Assembly: GCA_025463135.1 (NCBI GenBank)
Contig: JAOAPY010000052.1
Location: 1 to 64,000 of the forward strand
Length of the DNA stretch: 64,000 nucleotides
From: Acidobacteriota bacterium
Lineage (GTDB): Bacteria > Acidobacteriota > Blastocatellia > Pyrinomonadales > Pyrinomonadaceae
Direction: 5' to 3'
In this document: piece after piece, positions 35,138-45,500 of the stretch
Position numbering within the stretch: the stretch's first letter is position 1
Layout: each line of letters starts with the position of its first letter
Notes under the pieces: model-generated
Databases searched by the model: none
What the model saw: the letters and a program-made list of their open reading frames with translations, nothing else
Told to the model about the DNA's origin: nothing
Program-made: the position numbers and the translations under genes

Positions 35138-36310
35138 TCACTGCAAAATGCAATTATCCAGAGTGAGGCGTCCAACGCTGGATCCCAGGTCGACATTGCC
35201 AATGCGGCTATAGCCCCCCGCTTCGCCCAGGACTGTACAGGCCATGACTATCCGCTGATTGACCATGAGCTTTTCAACCGCAGTTTTTTGCGAAGCAGGA
35301 AAGATACAAAACATTTGTAGACCGGACCACATCGGCACGCCCATACGCGCTACCTGCTTCCCGTTTTCAACCCGAACGAAATCCACCGGCCCGGTGATCG
35401 TTACGCGTTTTCCGTTGTATTGCTTCGCCCCCGCGGATGAATTGTCTCCGTACGCCCGCAGCAGCACCCAATGCTCGAGCGGCGCCGTCGCGGCTGCGGG
35501 TGAGTCGTCTGAACTGGCGGCTGCCGTGGGCTCGGTGCTGAAATTGATCTTTTCCGGGGGTAAACCGCTAACGAGCTGAAGCGTTTGTCCCGCTAAATTG
35601 CGATATATCTCCATCGTAGCCTTATCGCCATTCTTTTTGGCCTCTTCATAGCCGACTTTCGCAAGCATTGTGGAGATGACCAGATTTTCATAGAGCTCTT
35701 GTTTCTGGCGATCGGCCATGGCTGAAAAGGTGCCGTCTTCGACCATCAGTTCTGCCAACGCGTCGCGGATTTCCATGATGCGCGCATCTTCGGGTTCGGG
35801 CGTCCCGTTGTAGATGCTGCTGTTGTAAACCAGAGCGGCGGTCGTCGCCAGTGCAAGATCGTTTGGTTTGCCTTGTGCCCTGGCGGCTTTTTCATACTCG
35901 GTCAGAAGGGTGCTGATGATCGCAATCATCTGCTTCTTTGTTTCCGGCGAGCCGCCGGCGCTCAGCGCATCAGCAAAAGTTTGCGTCCTTAGCTGCGTTC
36001 CGGACGAGCGGAAGCGAACGGCAGAGTCTATCGGCGCCGGCGTTTTTTTGGAGACTTCAGGTTCCGCCGACGGAGTGTCGATCCTACCGGGCTTGGTGGG
36101 AGCGGACCTGCCGCTTTTGTCGCGTGCCCTCGCTTTTGCGCGCAATCTATTCCAAAGCTGATCGTTAATGATATTTCCAATCGATGCACTCGTCGGATTG
36201 TTCCAATTGCCGCCCATATTGTCTTTCCATTGAGCGCTTGCCGGAACGGAGAGGCCATACCAGGAAAGTAATATTGTCAACGCTGTCGAGAAAATCGTTT
36301 TATTTTTCAT
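35138..36310 (-). CDS. Secreted DUF6683-like protein with C-terminal OB-fold-like domain
   Basis: A 390-residue protein with a signal peptide at 1-27 (ends PASAQW). A disordered Lys/Pro-rich segment (55-95) leads to a helical domain (~100-255: FADALSAGGSPETKKQMIAI, LAELMVEDGTF, YRNLAGQTLQLVSGL) like DUF6683. After an Ala/Ser linker, ~285-390 looks like an OB-fold/tRNA_anti-like domain (KQYNGKRVTITGPVDFVRV, IVMACTVLGEAGGYSRI, LTLDNCI). Its role is unknown; it probably binds something in the periplasm. It is convergent with the metalloprotease and divergent from the small secreted protein at 36548. Confidence 0.7.
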   Translation of the reverse strand: MKNKTIFSTALTILLSWYGLSVPASAQWKDNMGGNWNNPTSASIGNIINDQLWNRLRAKARARDKSGRSAPTKPGRIDTPSAEPEVSKKTPAPIDSAVRFRSSGTQLRTQTFADALSAGGSPETKKQMIAIISTLLTEYEKAARAQGKPNDLALATTAALVYNSSIYNGTPEPEDARIMEIRDALAELMVEDGTFSAMADRQKQELYENLVISTMLAKVGYEEAKKNGDKATMEIYRNLAGQTLQLVSGLPPEKINFSTEPTAAASSDDSPAAATAPLEHWVLLRAYGDNSSAGAKQYNGKRVTITGPVDFVRVENGKQVARMGVPMWSGLQMFCIFPASQKTAVEKLMVNQRIVMACTVLGEAGGYSRIGNVDLGSSVGRLTLDNCILQ

Positions 36311-36547
36311 AGGCTTTCACTTCCACTTCGAAATAATTTCTTATGGGCTTCACTTTACTGTTGCTTTTGGCAAAGCCTCGAGAGACCTCCAGGAGGAAAG
36401 GAAAGGATCGATTTCGGGGATGGGAGTCTAACAGATATCCAACGCCCGTTGATAAGTCATATCCCCTCGCCTGGATTGGCCAGCCAAACCGCGTTGACCT
36501 GGATACCCGGCGTTAATTAACATCTCAACAGATAAAGGAGAACTTAT

Positions 36548-37072
36548 ATGTCCAAACTACACGCCGTTAACTTATCGCTTCTTTCAGCCCTTGCCTTGAC
36601 TGTCCTCTTTCTGGTTTCGGCAGCAGGCACGGCCCAGAAGGGTCCGCAGGGAACAACTGGAGCGCCACTCAAGGGTGTTGATGTCAAGCTGGGGAAGAAC
36701 CCGGGAGGGAGTCCAGCCGCGCGAACTACTGCGGATGATAACGGTGAATTTAGCTTTGGCAAGGTGCCGGCGGGCGAATACATATTGACAGTGGAACTCA
36801 AAAAGGAGTCACCGTCAAAATCCCCGGGAGGGATGGTGATTCAGAGTGAACCCTCAGTGAGATACTGCCTGATCACTCTCAACCGGGCTGGGGGTGAGAA
36901 GGTGGAAAAAGGCTATGACCTTACTCAAAACAAGATCTTCGACCCAGCGGTTGACCCCAGTAAACTCTCTACCTCAAAGACAAAACTCGAACCTTTCATT
37001 GTTCATTCCGATGGCGTGCACCCATTGAACGGGACCATCATCAGATCAAAATCAAACATCACCAATAATTAA
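36548..37072 (+). CDS. Small secreted protein with regulatory-like (prealbumin) beta-sandwich
   Basis: A 174-residue protein with aaaggag ~7 nt before ATG. The signal peptide is at 1-29 (VSAAGTAQ). Residues ~40-90 match the carboxypeptidase-regulatory-like fold (LKGVDVKLGKNPGG, DDNGEFSFGKVPAGEYILTVEL). The remainder (~95-174) is polar with one Cys and may be disordered. Such domains often bind carbohydrate or act as spacers. No partner is adjacent on its strand. Confidence 0.7.
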   Translation: MSKLHAVNLSLLSALALTVLFLVSAAGTAQKGPQGTTGAPLKGVDVKLGKNPGGSPAARTTADDNGEFSFGKVPAGEYILTVELKKESPSKSPGGMVIQSEPSVRYCLITLNRAGGEKVEKGYDLTQNKIFDPAVDPSKLSTSKTKLEPFIVHSDGVHPLNGTIIRSKSNITNN

Positions 37073-37081
37073 CGGATCTCT

Positions 37082-37161
37082 TGTACGACAGGCTGCCAGC
37101 CTGTCGAGGTCTGGGGTGCATGTGCATGCGCAGGATCTGCAGGCTGGCAGCCTGCAGTACA
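37082..37161. repeat. Double-hairpin repeat (tgtac … gtaca ends)
   Basis: tgtacgacaggctgccagcc and …ggctggcagcctgcagtaca are imperfect complements. Each arm is itself a hairpin (caggctgccagcctg, caggctggcagcctg), so the element can fold as a cruciform. It lies directly after the small secreted gene and before a convergent gene, so it may also end transcription. Confidence 0.6.
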
Positions 37162-37207
37162 TAATCGTCCCTCGCCTCCAATCTGACCGCAAGTTCCTGG
37201 GCCGCGA

Positions 37208-37699
37208 TTACTTCTTGCTTTTGCTCGCCGCCGGCCGTCGCTTCCGAGCATAAATTGCTTTCACAACTGAAATGACGCCTTTGGGTCGCTGCGGTGTCGG
37301 CTCACCGAGTTTGCGCGCGTCGTCAAGCGCGACCTTGTATGCCCGCCGCAGATACGAGCGGAGTTCAGGACGCGCGAGGTCAGCGGGAGTTTTGATGGTG
37401 ATGTGACGAATTTGATTGCCAGAGCCCTGGAGAATACCTTTGGGATCGGCCAGCGTCGCGCCAAAATTGAAGCCGAGGTTCACGTGGTTTGTATACACAG
37501 CAATGTGGCACAGACCATCGCGCAGCCGATCACTCGGACCATAACCGATAGCCACCGCACTGTAAGCGTCGTAAATGTTTTCATGACACGGCGCCAGCTC
37601 TTCAAGCACGAGTTGACGAAGACCGAGTGCGAGTTTTCGAATCGCCGGGTCATACGGCTTGAGAAACTTGATGAGTTCCTTTGGTGTTGGATAACTCAA
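37208..37699 (-). CDS. DUF1801 (YdhG-like) protein
   Basis: A 163-residue protein with a TTG start, supported by ggaggg 6 nt upstream. It matches DUF1801: IRKLALGLRQLVLEELAPCHENIYDAY, VAIGYGPSDRLRDGLCHIAVYTNHVNLGFN, GATLADPKGILQGSGNQIRHITIK, and a Lys/Arg-rich end. This is a small alpha/beta sandwich of unknown biochemical role that is often found near stress or accessory genes. It is soluble and cytoplasmic. Confidence 0.82.
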   Translation of the reverse strand: MSYPTPKELIKFLKPYDPAIRKLALGLRQLVLEELAPCHENIYDAYSAVAIGYGPSDRLRDGLCHIAVYTNHVNLGFNFGATLADPKGILQGSGNQIRHITIKTPADLARPELRSYLRRAYKVALDDARKLGEPTPQRPKGVISVVKAIYARKRRPAASKSKK

Positions 37700-38025
37700 G
37701 ACTGCCCTCCAACTGACAACTTACCGAATTGGTCTTTCCTTTGCATCTTTGCGCCTTTAGGGAAAGTATTTCCCGCCGTGGCGCAAAGACGCGAAGGTGA
37801 ACCAAACAATCGTTCGACAGGTTCGATTCTTTATCACGACAGGTTCGGATATTTATCACGACCACCCGCTTCGACCAAGACATTTCCATCTCTCAGTCAA
37901 AAGACCTCTATACCCCAGACGCGGCGTTTGGACAACTGGCTTTAAAAGACTAGAATGATGACCTACCCCCGGTTTTCAATTAGCGTTGTTAGAGCAGGCC
38001 GAACAAGCGGCCTGGGAGGATCTGC
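37700..38025. other. Intergenic region with short inverted repeats
   Basis: A ctttgcgcc / ggcgcaaag pair (37746-37754 and 37780-37788) and two ttatcacgac repeats are present. No gene is supported. Confidence 0.4.
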
Positions 38026-38304
38026 ATGAAAAAGTTTCTGGTTGTTTTTTTGATCTTAGCGACTTTCGCTTTGTGCGTGCCGGATATCTCGGCGCAAACA
38101 AGGCGGCATCGTAAGCGCTCGTTTTGGCGCAAGCACAGAGATAAGGTCACGGTCGCCGGGTCCAGTGTTGCAGGCGCCGCCGTTGGTGGCATCGTGGGCG
38201 GCAAAAAGGGCGCGCTAATCGGCGCAGGCGCCGGGGCTGGGGGTGGAGCTCTCTATACCTACAAACTGCGGAACCGTCATCGTCGTCGTCGTCGCCCGCG
38301 TTAA
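38026..38304 (+). CDS. Small secreted glycine-zipper protein
   Basis: A 92-residue protein with gggagg 6 nt before ATG. The signal peptide is at 1-23 (ISAQT). A basic segment (RRHRKRSFWRKHRDK) is followed by a glycine zipper (AGAAVGGIVGGKKGALIGAGAGAGGGALY), which is a membrane-inserting helical hairpin, and a very basic tail (HRRRRRPR). The glycine-zipper family is in envelope proteins. The charge suggests binding of DNA, LPS or peptidoglycan, which is inference. Confidence 0.78.
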   Translation: MKKFLVVFLILATFALCVPDISAQTRRHRKRSFWRKHRDKVTVAGSSVAGAAVGGIVGGKKGALIGAGAGAGGGALYTYKLRNRHRRRRRPR

Positions 38305-38434
38305 TCTCTGAACGCGGATTTGGAGTGCGCCGGCAGAGCCAAGCGGGGGTCCCCGCCGCGGGCAGCCCGCGTGGGTGTGCAGCGTCGACGGCGCTTTGGA
38401 TTCCGGCGACCTGAGCGCAGAGAGAAAAATAATC

Positions 38435-38511
38435 AGCCGCGGATAACGCGGATTAATACGGATCTGAATAACCAAATTTCAGATCCGTCTTTCTCCGCGT
38501 CATCCGCGGCT
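38435..38511. repeat. CGCGGAT-type palindromic repeat, copy 3 (likely terminator)
   Basis: The arms agccgcggataacgcggatt and …ccgcgtcatccgcggct are complementary over ~30 nt with few mismatches; the loop is ~15 nt. It lies between the glycine-zipper gene (+) and the DUF4214 gene ending at 38518 (-), so it probably ends both transcripts. Confidence 0.6.
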
Positions 38512-38517
38512 AATTAA

Positions 38518-41500
38518 TTATTGGCAGTCAGCATTGCTGTGAGTCACCACCGGACTAAAGCGCTGCTGGTACTCAGCCGAAGTAATGAACGAACAGACCA
38601 TGGCATGTTGTTTTGCCACATCGCGAAGTGACGCACCGTTCATCTGACCCAGCCAGAAAAGAAACCCGGCTATATCAGGATTTCGCCGGAGATAGCCAAA
38701 GTATTGCGTCGCTACAAATGTCCGGTTGTATTCCTCATCGATGAGGGCCCGGTTATTTATCGGGTTAGTGGCGCTATCATCGGCCAAACGGTACATCACC
38801 GCGCCGCGTCCTCCTTGCCCATTGTAAAGATTGATCAAGCTCGCACGCTCAGCTGAGAGGCTGATACCAAGGTCGTTGGACAACGTCAGGAGCACTGCGT
38901 CCACAAACTGATCCGCGGTCGCCAGGCTCAGAGGATATTTCGTTTGAAACTCCGGGCGCAGCACGAACGCGTTCGCCAGATCCAACTGCCTCTGGGCCAG
39001 ATTTGCGCCGCCGATTACTCGCGAGCGATCGGCCACAAACACGGTGTAGTTCGGCAGCTTCTTTTCTTCGTTTGGGAACATCGGATCGGGATGATTATTC
39101 GGGAATGGCTGATCATTGCCGTAACTCGCTCGGTAGAGCCGGAAGACGTAAGAGCCAGTCTGTTGAAACTCGAGCTCAAAATAGAATGCGTTTGAGACAT
39201 CGGTCTTCTTCGCCCTGATACACGCCGCATCTGTGCCACATTGACTAATCTGATTCGCCCAATAATCAAAACCACCTAAATCCGGCGCGCGGTTGAGAAA
39301 GTCGTTGTAGTGCTGGCGCACAAAGAAAAGTGCATCGCTATCGTCAAGCGGATTAGTCGTCGGCGCAATGCTGTCATTGTCACTAATTGTCAGCGTAGAC
39401 GTGTTCAGAGTTCCGAGCGTCGCACTGGTCGCATTACTGAGGACAAGATTGACTGTCTTACTTCCTTCAACATACGCTCCGTCAGTCAACTGCACCCCGA
39501 AAGATTTTCGGGACTCACCGGAAGCGAACGTTAGAGTACCTGCTGCCGGAGTGTATCTGGTCCGCTGAGACGCCGTCCCGTCACTGGTTGCAAAATCAAC
39601 CGTGCTCGATCCTGAAAGATCTCCAGTGCGAATCACCCATACCTTTGCTGTTCCCATTCCTTCGCCGCTCAGGGTGCGATCAGTTTCGAATTCAATAATT
39701 GGAAGCGGGCCGGGTGGCGACACAACAGGGCTCAACGAGGAGACATTATTCAAAGGGTTCGCATCCGGCGTCGACGAACTGGCCGCCACGAGATTGTTCA
39801 GTACTGTTCCGCCCACACTGGAGTTGTCGACCATCGCCGTGATGGTGACCTGTGCCGCGGCTCCCGAAGCAAGCGAAGAGAATGAGACCGTGCGGTCGTT
39901 GCCGGCGCCGCCACAGATCCCGCCACCGCCGGCGTTACACGATACGAAGGAGGCGCCGGCAGGAAGAGTATCGCGAAGTATGACTCCAACGGCTGCATCC
40001 GGTCCGTTGTTCTTAACTTGAATATTGAAAGCTATGGGCGAGCCGGCCAGGACTCGCCCGGGAGTGAATGACTGGGTGGTCAACAGGTCGGCGGCGGCGT
40101 TGTCAGCGGTGATTAGTCTGCATTGAGAAAACTCAGACGTATTCCCACCGGAATCTATTGCGGTGGTAGTAAGAAATCCTCCCGCGGGCAGCGGCGAGTT
40201 CACCGTTTTCGCAAACAGGGTAGGAATTGCGAAGCTGAACGACGCACTGCAATTGTTGTCGGTTTGCACGCCGGCTGAACCAATAAAGAACGAGCCTTCA
40301 CCAAACCCGGAAGGATCGCAACTCGCGCTGTAGAAGAAATTAATTGTGTACTGAGAGCTTTGGCTGCTGCTCAGCGTGCCTGTCACCGTCGTCACGCCAT
40401 TTTGCGTGTTGGCAGAACTGACCTGAGGGTAATTCGGAGGCCCGCCGCTACACGGATGATTCGGTGTGACCCCGTCGTTCGAATTATCAATGGCCAACTG
40501 GCCGTTGCCGATAAACTGATTAACGAGAATAGACTCTGGTTGGTTAAGAGTCGTGATTCCATTGCGGCCGTTAAAGGCGATGAGGTTGCTGCCGAGAGAG
40601 GAACCGATGGTCACACCGTTTTGATTCATTAATAGCGGATTGGCAACGCCAACTGTGTTGGTGCTGCCGCCATCAATCGTAATTCCATCAAGCACGTTCG
40701 AGGTGATCGAGAGGCTGGCAGGATCGCAGATAAGGCGAAAATCGCACGGCGACAAGCGATTACCCCTTACATCTGTTCCGATATAGTTACCCTGGACCAC
40801 TGCGGCGTTGGTGCTGATCAGGTTAATCCCCGAAGCCTTGTTGCCGGAAATAACATTGCCTGCGCCGAAGGACGTTCCTCCTATCTTCAAACCTACGGCG
40901 CCACCATCAGACTTGATCCCGTTGGCGAGGTTCGGCAGGGCAAAAGTGCCTCCAAAGTTCGTGCCAATGAAATTACCCAGGATGCTGATGTCATTGTTGC
41001 CGTTGCCGATATGTATCCCGTTTCCCTGATTGCCTGAAATAAGATTATTCAGGATGCTGACATGGGTTGAATTACCGAGCACAATCCCCTCGCTGTTTGG
41101 CCGGGCGCCTGCACCACCAATATCAGTACCGATAAAATTAGATGAAATGACTATGTTCGCGCCGGAGAGTGAAAGGGCTGGGCCGATGTTTGGTCCATAC
41201 ACGCCGTTGGCGCTGCCGGAAATGATGCAATTCGCAATCGTAATATTCGAGGCATTGGCCGAGATGCCATAAAGGCCATTTCCTAATCCCAGGTTGTAGA
41301 CATCAACGCCTATCAAAGAACCGAGGACCTTAACGCCGTTCATATTATTTTGAATTACGATACCGCCATGACTGTTACCAGTTATCACGCAGTTGGCAAT
41401 GGTCCAGCCCGGTCCGGGGAGAATTCCTGCGTTGTTACTCCCGCTTCCCGCTTCTAAAAAATCTCTTGTCTGTCCAAAGCCGCATTCGGAGACTAGTACG

Positions 41501-42186
41501 TTGCTCGCCTGGCTCCCCATTATTCCCGGACCGCCGGCCGATGTCGTGCAACCGTTGCCTTCGAAATCATGAAACGCCAGACCGCGAACGATGCTGCCGC
41601 CGGCCCCACTTTCAAAAAATAATCCGTTCTTGGCTCCAAACGGATTTAGCGCGCAAGTGCCATCAAGTGCGACCAGCGGGGAGCCGAGGTAACCGGGCGC
41701 AGTGGCCCCATTAATGAAAACCGGTCGACTGATACTGGGAAGGATCGATTGCAGCGAGATTCTACCCGCCACGGTAAAGTCTATTTCCACCAGACTCATC
41801 GAGGCGTTTGCCGTCATGAGAGCAGTCCTGAATGAGCCGGCGCCCGAATCGGCCAGAGATGTCACAGTGATCGTGGTCGTGAAAGCTGACGGCTTGAGGT
41901 TCGCAGAAGTAGCAGTTGCCCCCGGGAAGAAATCTCTCGAGTGGCTATTGCTGCCCAATGAGTAATTCGACCCCCGGAAGTAATTCGGCCTCTGGTAGTT
42001 CGACCTCAGGTAAGAGTTGTCGAGCATTGGTGCAATGCCCTCGCCAATACTTAGAGGCGGAAACAGCGAGACGCTCTGCGATTGAAATATTGAGGGCAAA
42101 GTGGGGGATTGGAAACTCGCAACCGAGGGAATGGGCGACATCGCGAGAATCAGGGCAAGAGCGCCGATTGCTATGTTTTTAGTCAA
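38518..42186 (-). CDS. Exported beta-helix / DUF11 / Calx-beta protein with C-terminal DUF4214
   Basis: A 1222-residue protein with a TTG start at 42186 supported by gggaggt ~9 nt upstream. The signal peptide is at 1-24 (PSVASF). An Asn/Tyr/Arg-rich stretch (57-80) precedes a right-handed beta-helix (~92-562, NITIANCIISGSANGVYG-type ladder). After a linker, a DUF11 domain (~695-828, VKNNGPDAAVGVILRDTLPAG) and one Calx-beta (~832-942, STVDFATSDGTASQRTRY) follow. DUF4214 is at ~949-1222, with Cys pair CGTDAAC and the end VCSFITSAEYQQRF … NADCQ. Probably a large surface adhesin or ligand-binding protein. It is the last gene of the minus-strand cluster. Confidence 0.86.
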   Translation of the reverse strand: MTKNIAIGALALILAMSPIPSVASFQSPTLPSIFQSQSVSLFPPLSIGEGIAPMLDNSYLRSNYQRPNYFRGSNYSLGSNSHSRDFFPGATATSANLKPSAFTTTITVTSLADSGAGSFRTALMTANASMSLVEIDFTVAGRISLQSILPSISRPVFINGATAPGYLGSPLVALDGTCALNPFGAKNGLFFESGAGGSIVRGLAFHDFEGNGCTTSAGGPGIMGSQASNVLVSECGFGQTRDFLEAGSGSNNAGILPGPGWTIANCVITGNSHGGIVIQNNMNGVKVLGSLIGVDVYNLGLGNGLYGISANASNITIANCIISGSANGVYGPNIGPALSLSGANIVISSNFIGTDIGGAGARPNSEGIVLGNSTHVSILNNLISGNQGNGIHIGNGNNDISILGNFIGTNFGGTFALPNLANGIKSDGGAVGLKIGGTSFGAGNVISGNKASGINLISTNAAVVQGNYIGTDVRGNRLSPCDFRLICDPASLSITSNVLDGITIDGGSTNTVGVANPLLMNQNGVTIGSSLGSNLIAFNGRNGITTLNQPESILVNQFIGNGQLAIDNSNDGVTPNHPCSGGPPNYPQVSSANTQNGVTTVTGTLSSSQSSQYTINFFYSASCDPSGFGEGSFFIGSAGVQTDNNCSASFSFAIPTLFAKTVNSPLPAGGFLTTTAIDSGGNTSEFSQCRLITADNAAADLLTTQSFTPGRVLAGSPIAFNIQVKNNGPDAAVGVILRDTLPAGASFVSCNAGGGGICGGAGNDRTVSFSSLASGAAAQVTITAMVDNSSVGGTVLNNLVAASSSTPDANPLNNVSSLSPVVSPPGPLPIIEFETDRTLSGEGMGTAKVWVIRTGDLSGSSTVDFATSDGTASQRTRYTPAAGTLTFASGESRKSFGVQLTDGAYVEGSKTVNLVLSNATSATLGTLNTSTLTISDNDSIAPTTNPLDDSDALFFVRQHYNDFLNRAPDLGGFDYWANQISQCGTDAACIRAKKTDVSNAFYFELEFQQTGSYVFRLYRASYGNDQPFPNNHPDPMFPNEEKKLPNYTVFVADRSRVIGGANLAQRQLDLANAFVLRPEFQTKYPLSLATADQFVDAVLLTLSNDLGISLSAERASLINLYNGQGGRGAVMYRLADDSATNPINNRALIDEEYNRTFVATQYFGYLRRNPDIAGFLFWLGQMNGASLRDVAKQHAMVCSFITSAEYQQRFSPVVTHSNADCQ

Positions 42187-42319
42187 CGATTGGGGACCTC
42201 CCTTATTTTCGAATCGTCTTCCGAGGGGCCAACTTTCGCCGGCATAGTAACACCGGTGTAAAGCAAACGTTGAAAAATCAGGAGCAAGAAAAACGTCACC
42301 CGCGGCTAATCGTGTCTTG

Positions 42320-42520
42320 CGTTCTCAGTTGGGACCATGCCATCGGCGTCCGGTGTACGACTGAGAAAATCAAAGTAAGCCTGGTTCACAAAGAATTTCG
42401 CTTCCTCGAGCGGGTTCCACATCAACTGACCTTGTATCTCGCCTCCACTAAAGCCGCTGCTGTGAACATCCATGTAGTCAGAGCCGGCTCGCAGATCAGC
42501 AACCTCATGGGCATCGAGAG
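42320..42520 (-). pseudogene. Fragment of a CHRD-DUF4214 gene
   Basis: The frame encodes VADLRAGSDYMDVHSSGF, GGEIQGQLMWNPLEE and AYFDFLSRTPDADG, i.e. the CHRD end and DUF4214 beginning of the gene at 42568-45906, in the same orientation, lying just downstream of it. It then stops after a frame change. It is a truncated duplicate, since no intact start or C-terminal part is present. Confidence 0.65.
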
Positions 42521-42567
42521 TGATTACAACCTGCCTCCTGCTCCTGCCGTCTGGCTCCTGCTCTCCC

Positions 42568-45500
42568 CTACTGCCCACATTCGTTATTGTTTCTGCTGGC
42601 GGTCGGTCCAAAGCGGAACTGGAATTCTCCGGAAGTTATGAACGAGCAGACCATAGCGTGCTGCCTCGGCACATCTCTCAGCGGCGCACCGTTCACTTGC
42701 CCCAGCCAAAACATAAAACCCGGGATGTCAGGATTGCGGCGCAGGTACCCGAAGTACTGGCCCAACACGAACGAGCGGTTGTACTCAGCGTTGATGAACG
42801 GCTGGTTGGCAATCGGGTTTGTGACATTCTCATCGGCCAGACGATACAGCGTCGCGCCCCGCCCACCCTGCGTGTTATAGACATTGATCAAGTTCGCACG
42901 CTGACTGCTCAGATTCACACCCAGATCGTTCTGTAGTGTCAGCAGCAACGCATCCACAAACTGGTCGGCGGTCGCCAGACTGCCTGGATACCTGGTCACA
43001 AACTCAGGTCGCGTCACAAACAGATTGGCCAGGTCCAACTGTTTCTGTGCCAGATTCGCGCCGCCAATTACTCGGGCCCTATCGGCCACAAACACGGCGT
43101 AGCTCGGCAGCTTCTTCTCTTCATTTGGAAAGCCGGCATTGGGATTAGGGTTGGGGAATGGCTGGTTGTTGCCGTAAGCGCCACGATACAGACGCAGCAC
43201 ATAGCCAGCGGTCTGCTGAAACTCCTGCTCGTAGAAAAATGCATTTGAAACATCCACACGCTTGCGTCGCAGGCATTCAACATCAGACTGGCACTGTGTG
43301 ATTTGATCGACCCAGAAAGCAAAGCCATTGGCGTCGGGCACGCGGCTGAGGAAATCAAAGTAAGCCTGCCGGACAAAGAAGTCGGCTTCCTCTGCCGGGT
43401 TCCACAACAACTGGCCGCGGATTTCTCCGCCCTGAAAGCCCTCGCTGTGCACGTTCATGTACTGCTGACCAGCGCGCAGATCGATCACCTGCTGCGGAGT
43501 GGGGTTGACGATGAAGTCGTTGATCGGATTGCCCAACGGCAGCGGGAAGATGATTGGACCATTCACTCCGGGCGCGCCGGCATGGACATGCGCGCCAGTT
43601 TCAGCGCCGGTCAATCCTGAGAAGAGCAGCGAGACTTTCCCACTCAGTTCGTCATTGCTGAGTTGGAAAATGCCTCCGTTGCCCTTGACTGTATTGGGAG
43701 TGGCCGGCACTTCATCGGCGCCAACCAGGTTGGAAACGAACTGCCGCGCAGCCGGCGAGGTAGTGCCGGCACTGTCGTTATCGGCAATGGTAACGGTAGA
43801 CGAAGTCTGTGCCCCCAGGACCGCGCCCGCTGGACTGCTGAGAGTCAGGTTCACGGTCTCGCTGCCCTCGGCATAGACGTCGTTGACGATTAGAACTCTG
43901 AAGGTGCGGCTGGTATCACCGGCAGCAAATGTCAGAGTGCCGTTGGCAACTTCGTAATCGCGCGTTTGGATGGCAGTGCCGTTGCTGGAGGCAAAGTCGA
44001 CCGTAGAAGGTAGGGTGGTATCGCCACTGCGATTCACCGTAACGGTAACAAACACATCGCCTTCGTTAACGTCGTAGTTCGACAAGCTGAATTGCACCGC
44101 AGGCAGAGGCGTTCCGGTGAAATTAGCCGTTTGGTTGCCGGTCGGAGTGGTGAAGGTAACGCTGGTCGGACTGAAGCTATAACCCGCTTTGCTGGGAGTA
44201 AGTGTGTAGGTGGCCTCAGAGGCGACATTGGTAAGCGTGTAATTTCCGCCGGCGTTTGTCGACGCAGCCACACCGTCGGTGCCGCCCACTCGCCGCAGAG
44301 AAAGCAAAACAGCGCTCAACGAATTATTCAAATTGTCTTTGACCTGCCCGGTAATTGTATAGGGGTGCATCGTGCCTACAAAGGTGGGCACAGTTCGATC
44401 TCCTGCAGGCAAGTTAGTGAATCCTACCTGCACCGGATTGAAGACGAATCCATTTTGCGAGGGCTTGATGGTGAAGTTCCCGCCCGCGAAGAGGCCGTGT
44501 ATGGCATAGTTGCCACCGGCATCCGTTAGCTCCACCCGCTGCTGCGAGCCCGTGACCGTGATGAGGATGTTACTGAGACCGGCCCCGGTACCATCAATTA
44601 CCCGACCACTCAACGTGTAGACGGCAGTTCCGCCAATAAAATTAAAGGTACCGGTAATGGGCACTGGTCCGCCGCTACTGACAGCCCTGACAGATTCTGG
44701 ATCAAAAACATATCCTGATTTCGTGGGCGTGAGAGTGTCGCCGCCAAACGTATTGTTCAGTGAGTAGTTACCGTTGGCATCGGTTACCGTAGAAACCGTA
44801 AAGCCGTTCGGGGCGCCGGTAATGGTCAAGGTAACGCCGATGATACCTACCCCGCTGATGTCGGTCACCTTGCCGTTGACCGGAACCGGGCCCGGTTGCC
44901 AATCGGCAAACCAATCCAGTGATGAATTAGTGGTGAGCTGAGTTCGATTGCCGCCAGTGGCATCCATCGTGAAAATTTCAACCGTGGTTTCGTCGCCGAC
45001 ACTGCCGCCGGCAAAGACAATCTTCGAGCCGTCCGGTGACCAGGAGGGAAACCCGTCGGTTATAGAGTTAGTAGTAAGCTGGGTGCGGTTGCTGCCGTTG
45101 GCGTTCATTACGAAGATCTCGACGCCATTGGGGTTCATCGCATCGCCGGATGCGAATAGGATCTTCGAGCCATCGGGTGAGTAAGACGGCTGGCCGTCCG
45201 CGACTGAATTGGATGTCAATTGCGTGCGGTTCGTCCCGTCGGCGTTCATCACGAAGATCTCAAAAGCGTTCGGGTTGAACACGCTGCCGGCGCCGCTCAT
45301 GAAAACAATCTTCGTGCCGTCTGGTGACCAGGCCGGCACTCCATCGATCAGAGAATCATTCGTCAGCCTGATTCGATTGTTGCCATCGGCGTTCATTACA
45401 AAAATTTCGAAGGACTCGGGAGCACGCAGGTCCCCATTCACAAAGGCTATTTTTGATCCGTCAGGTGACCAGGCGGGAAAGCCATCGGCGGCGGGATTGT

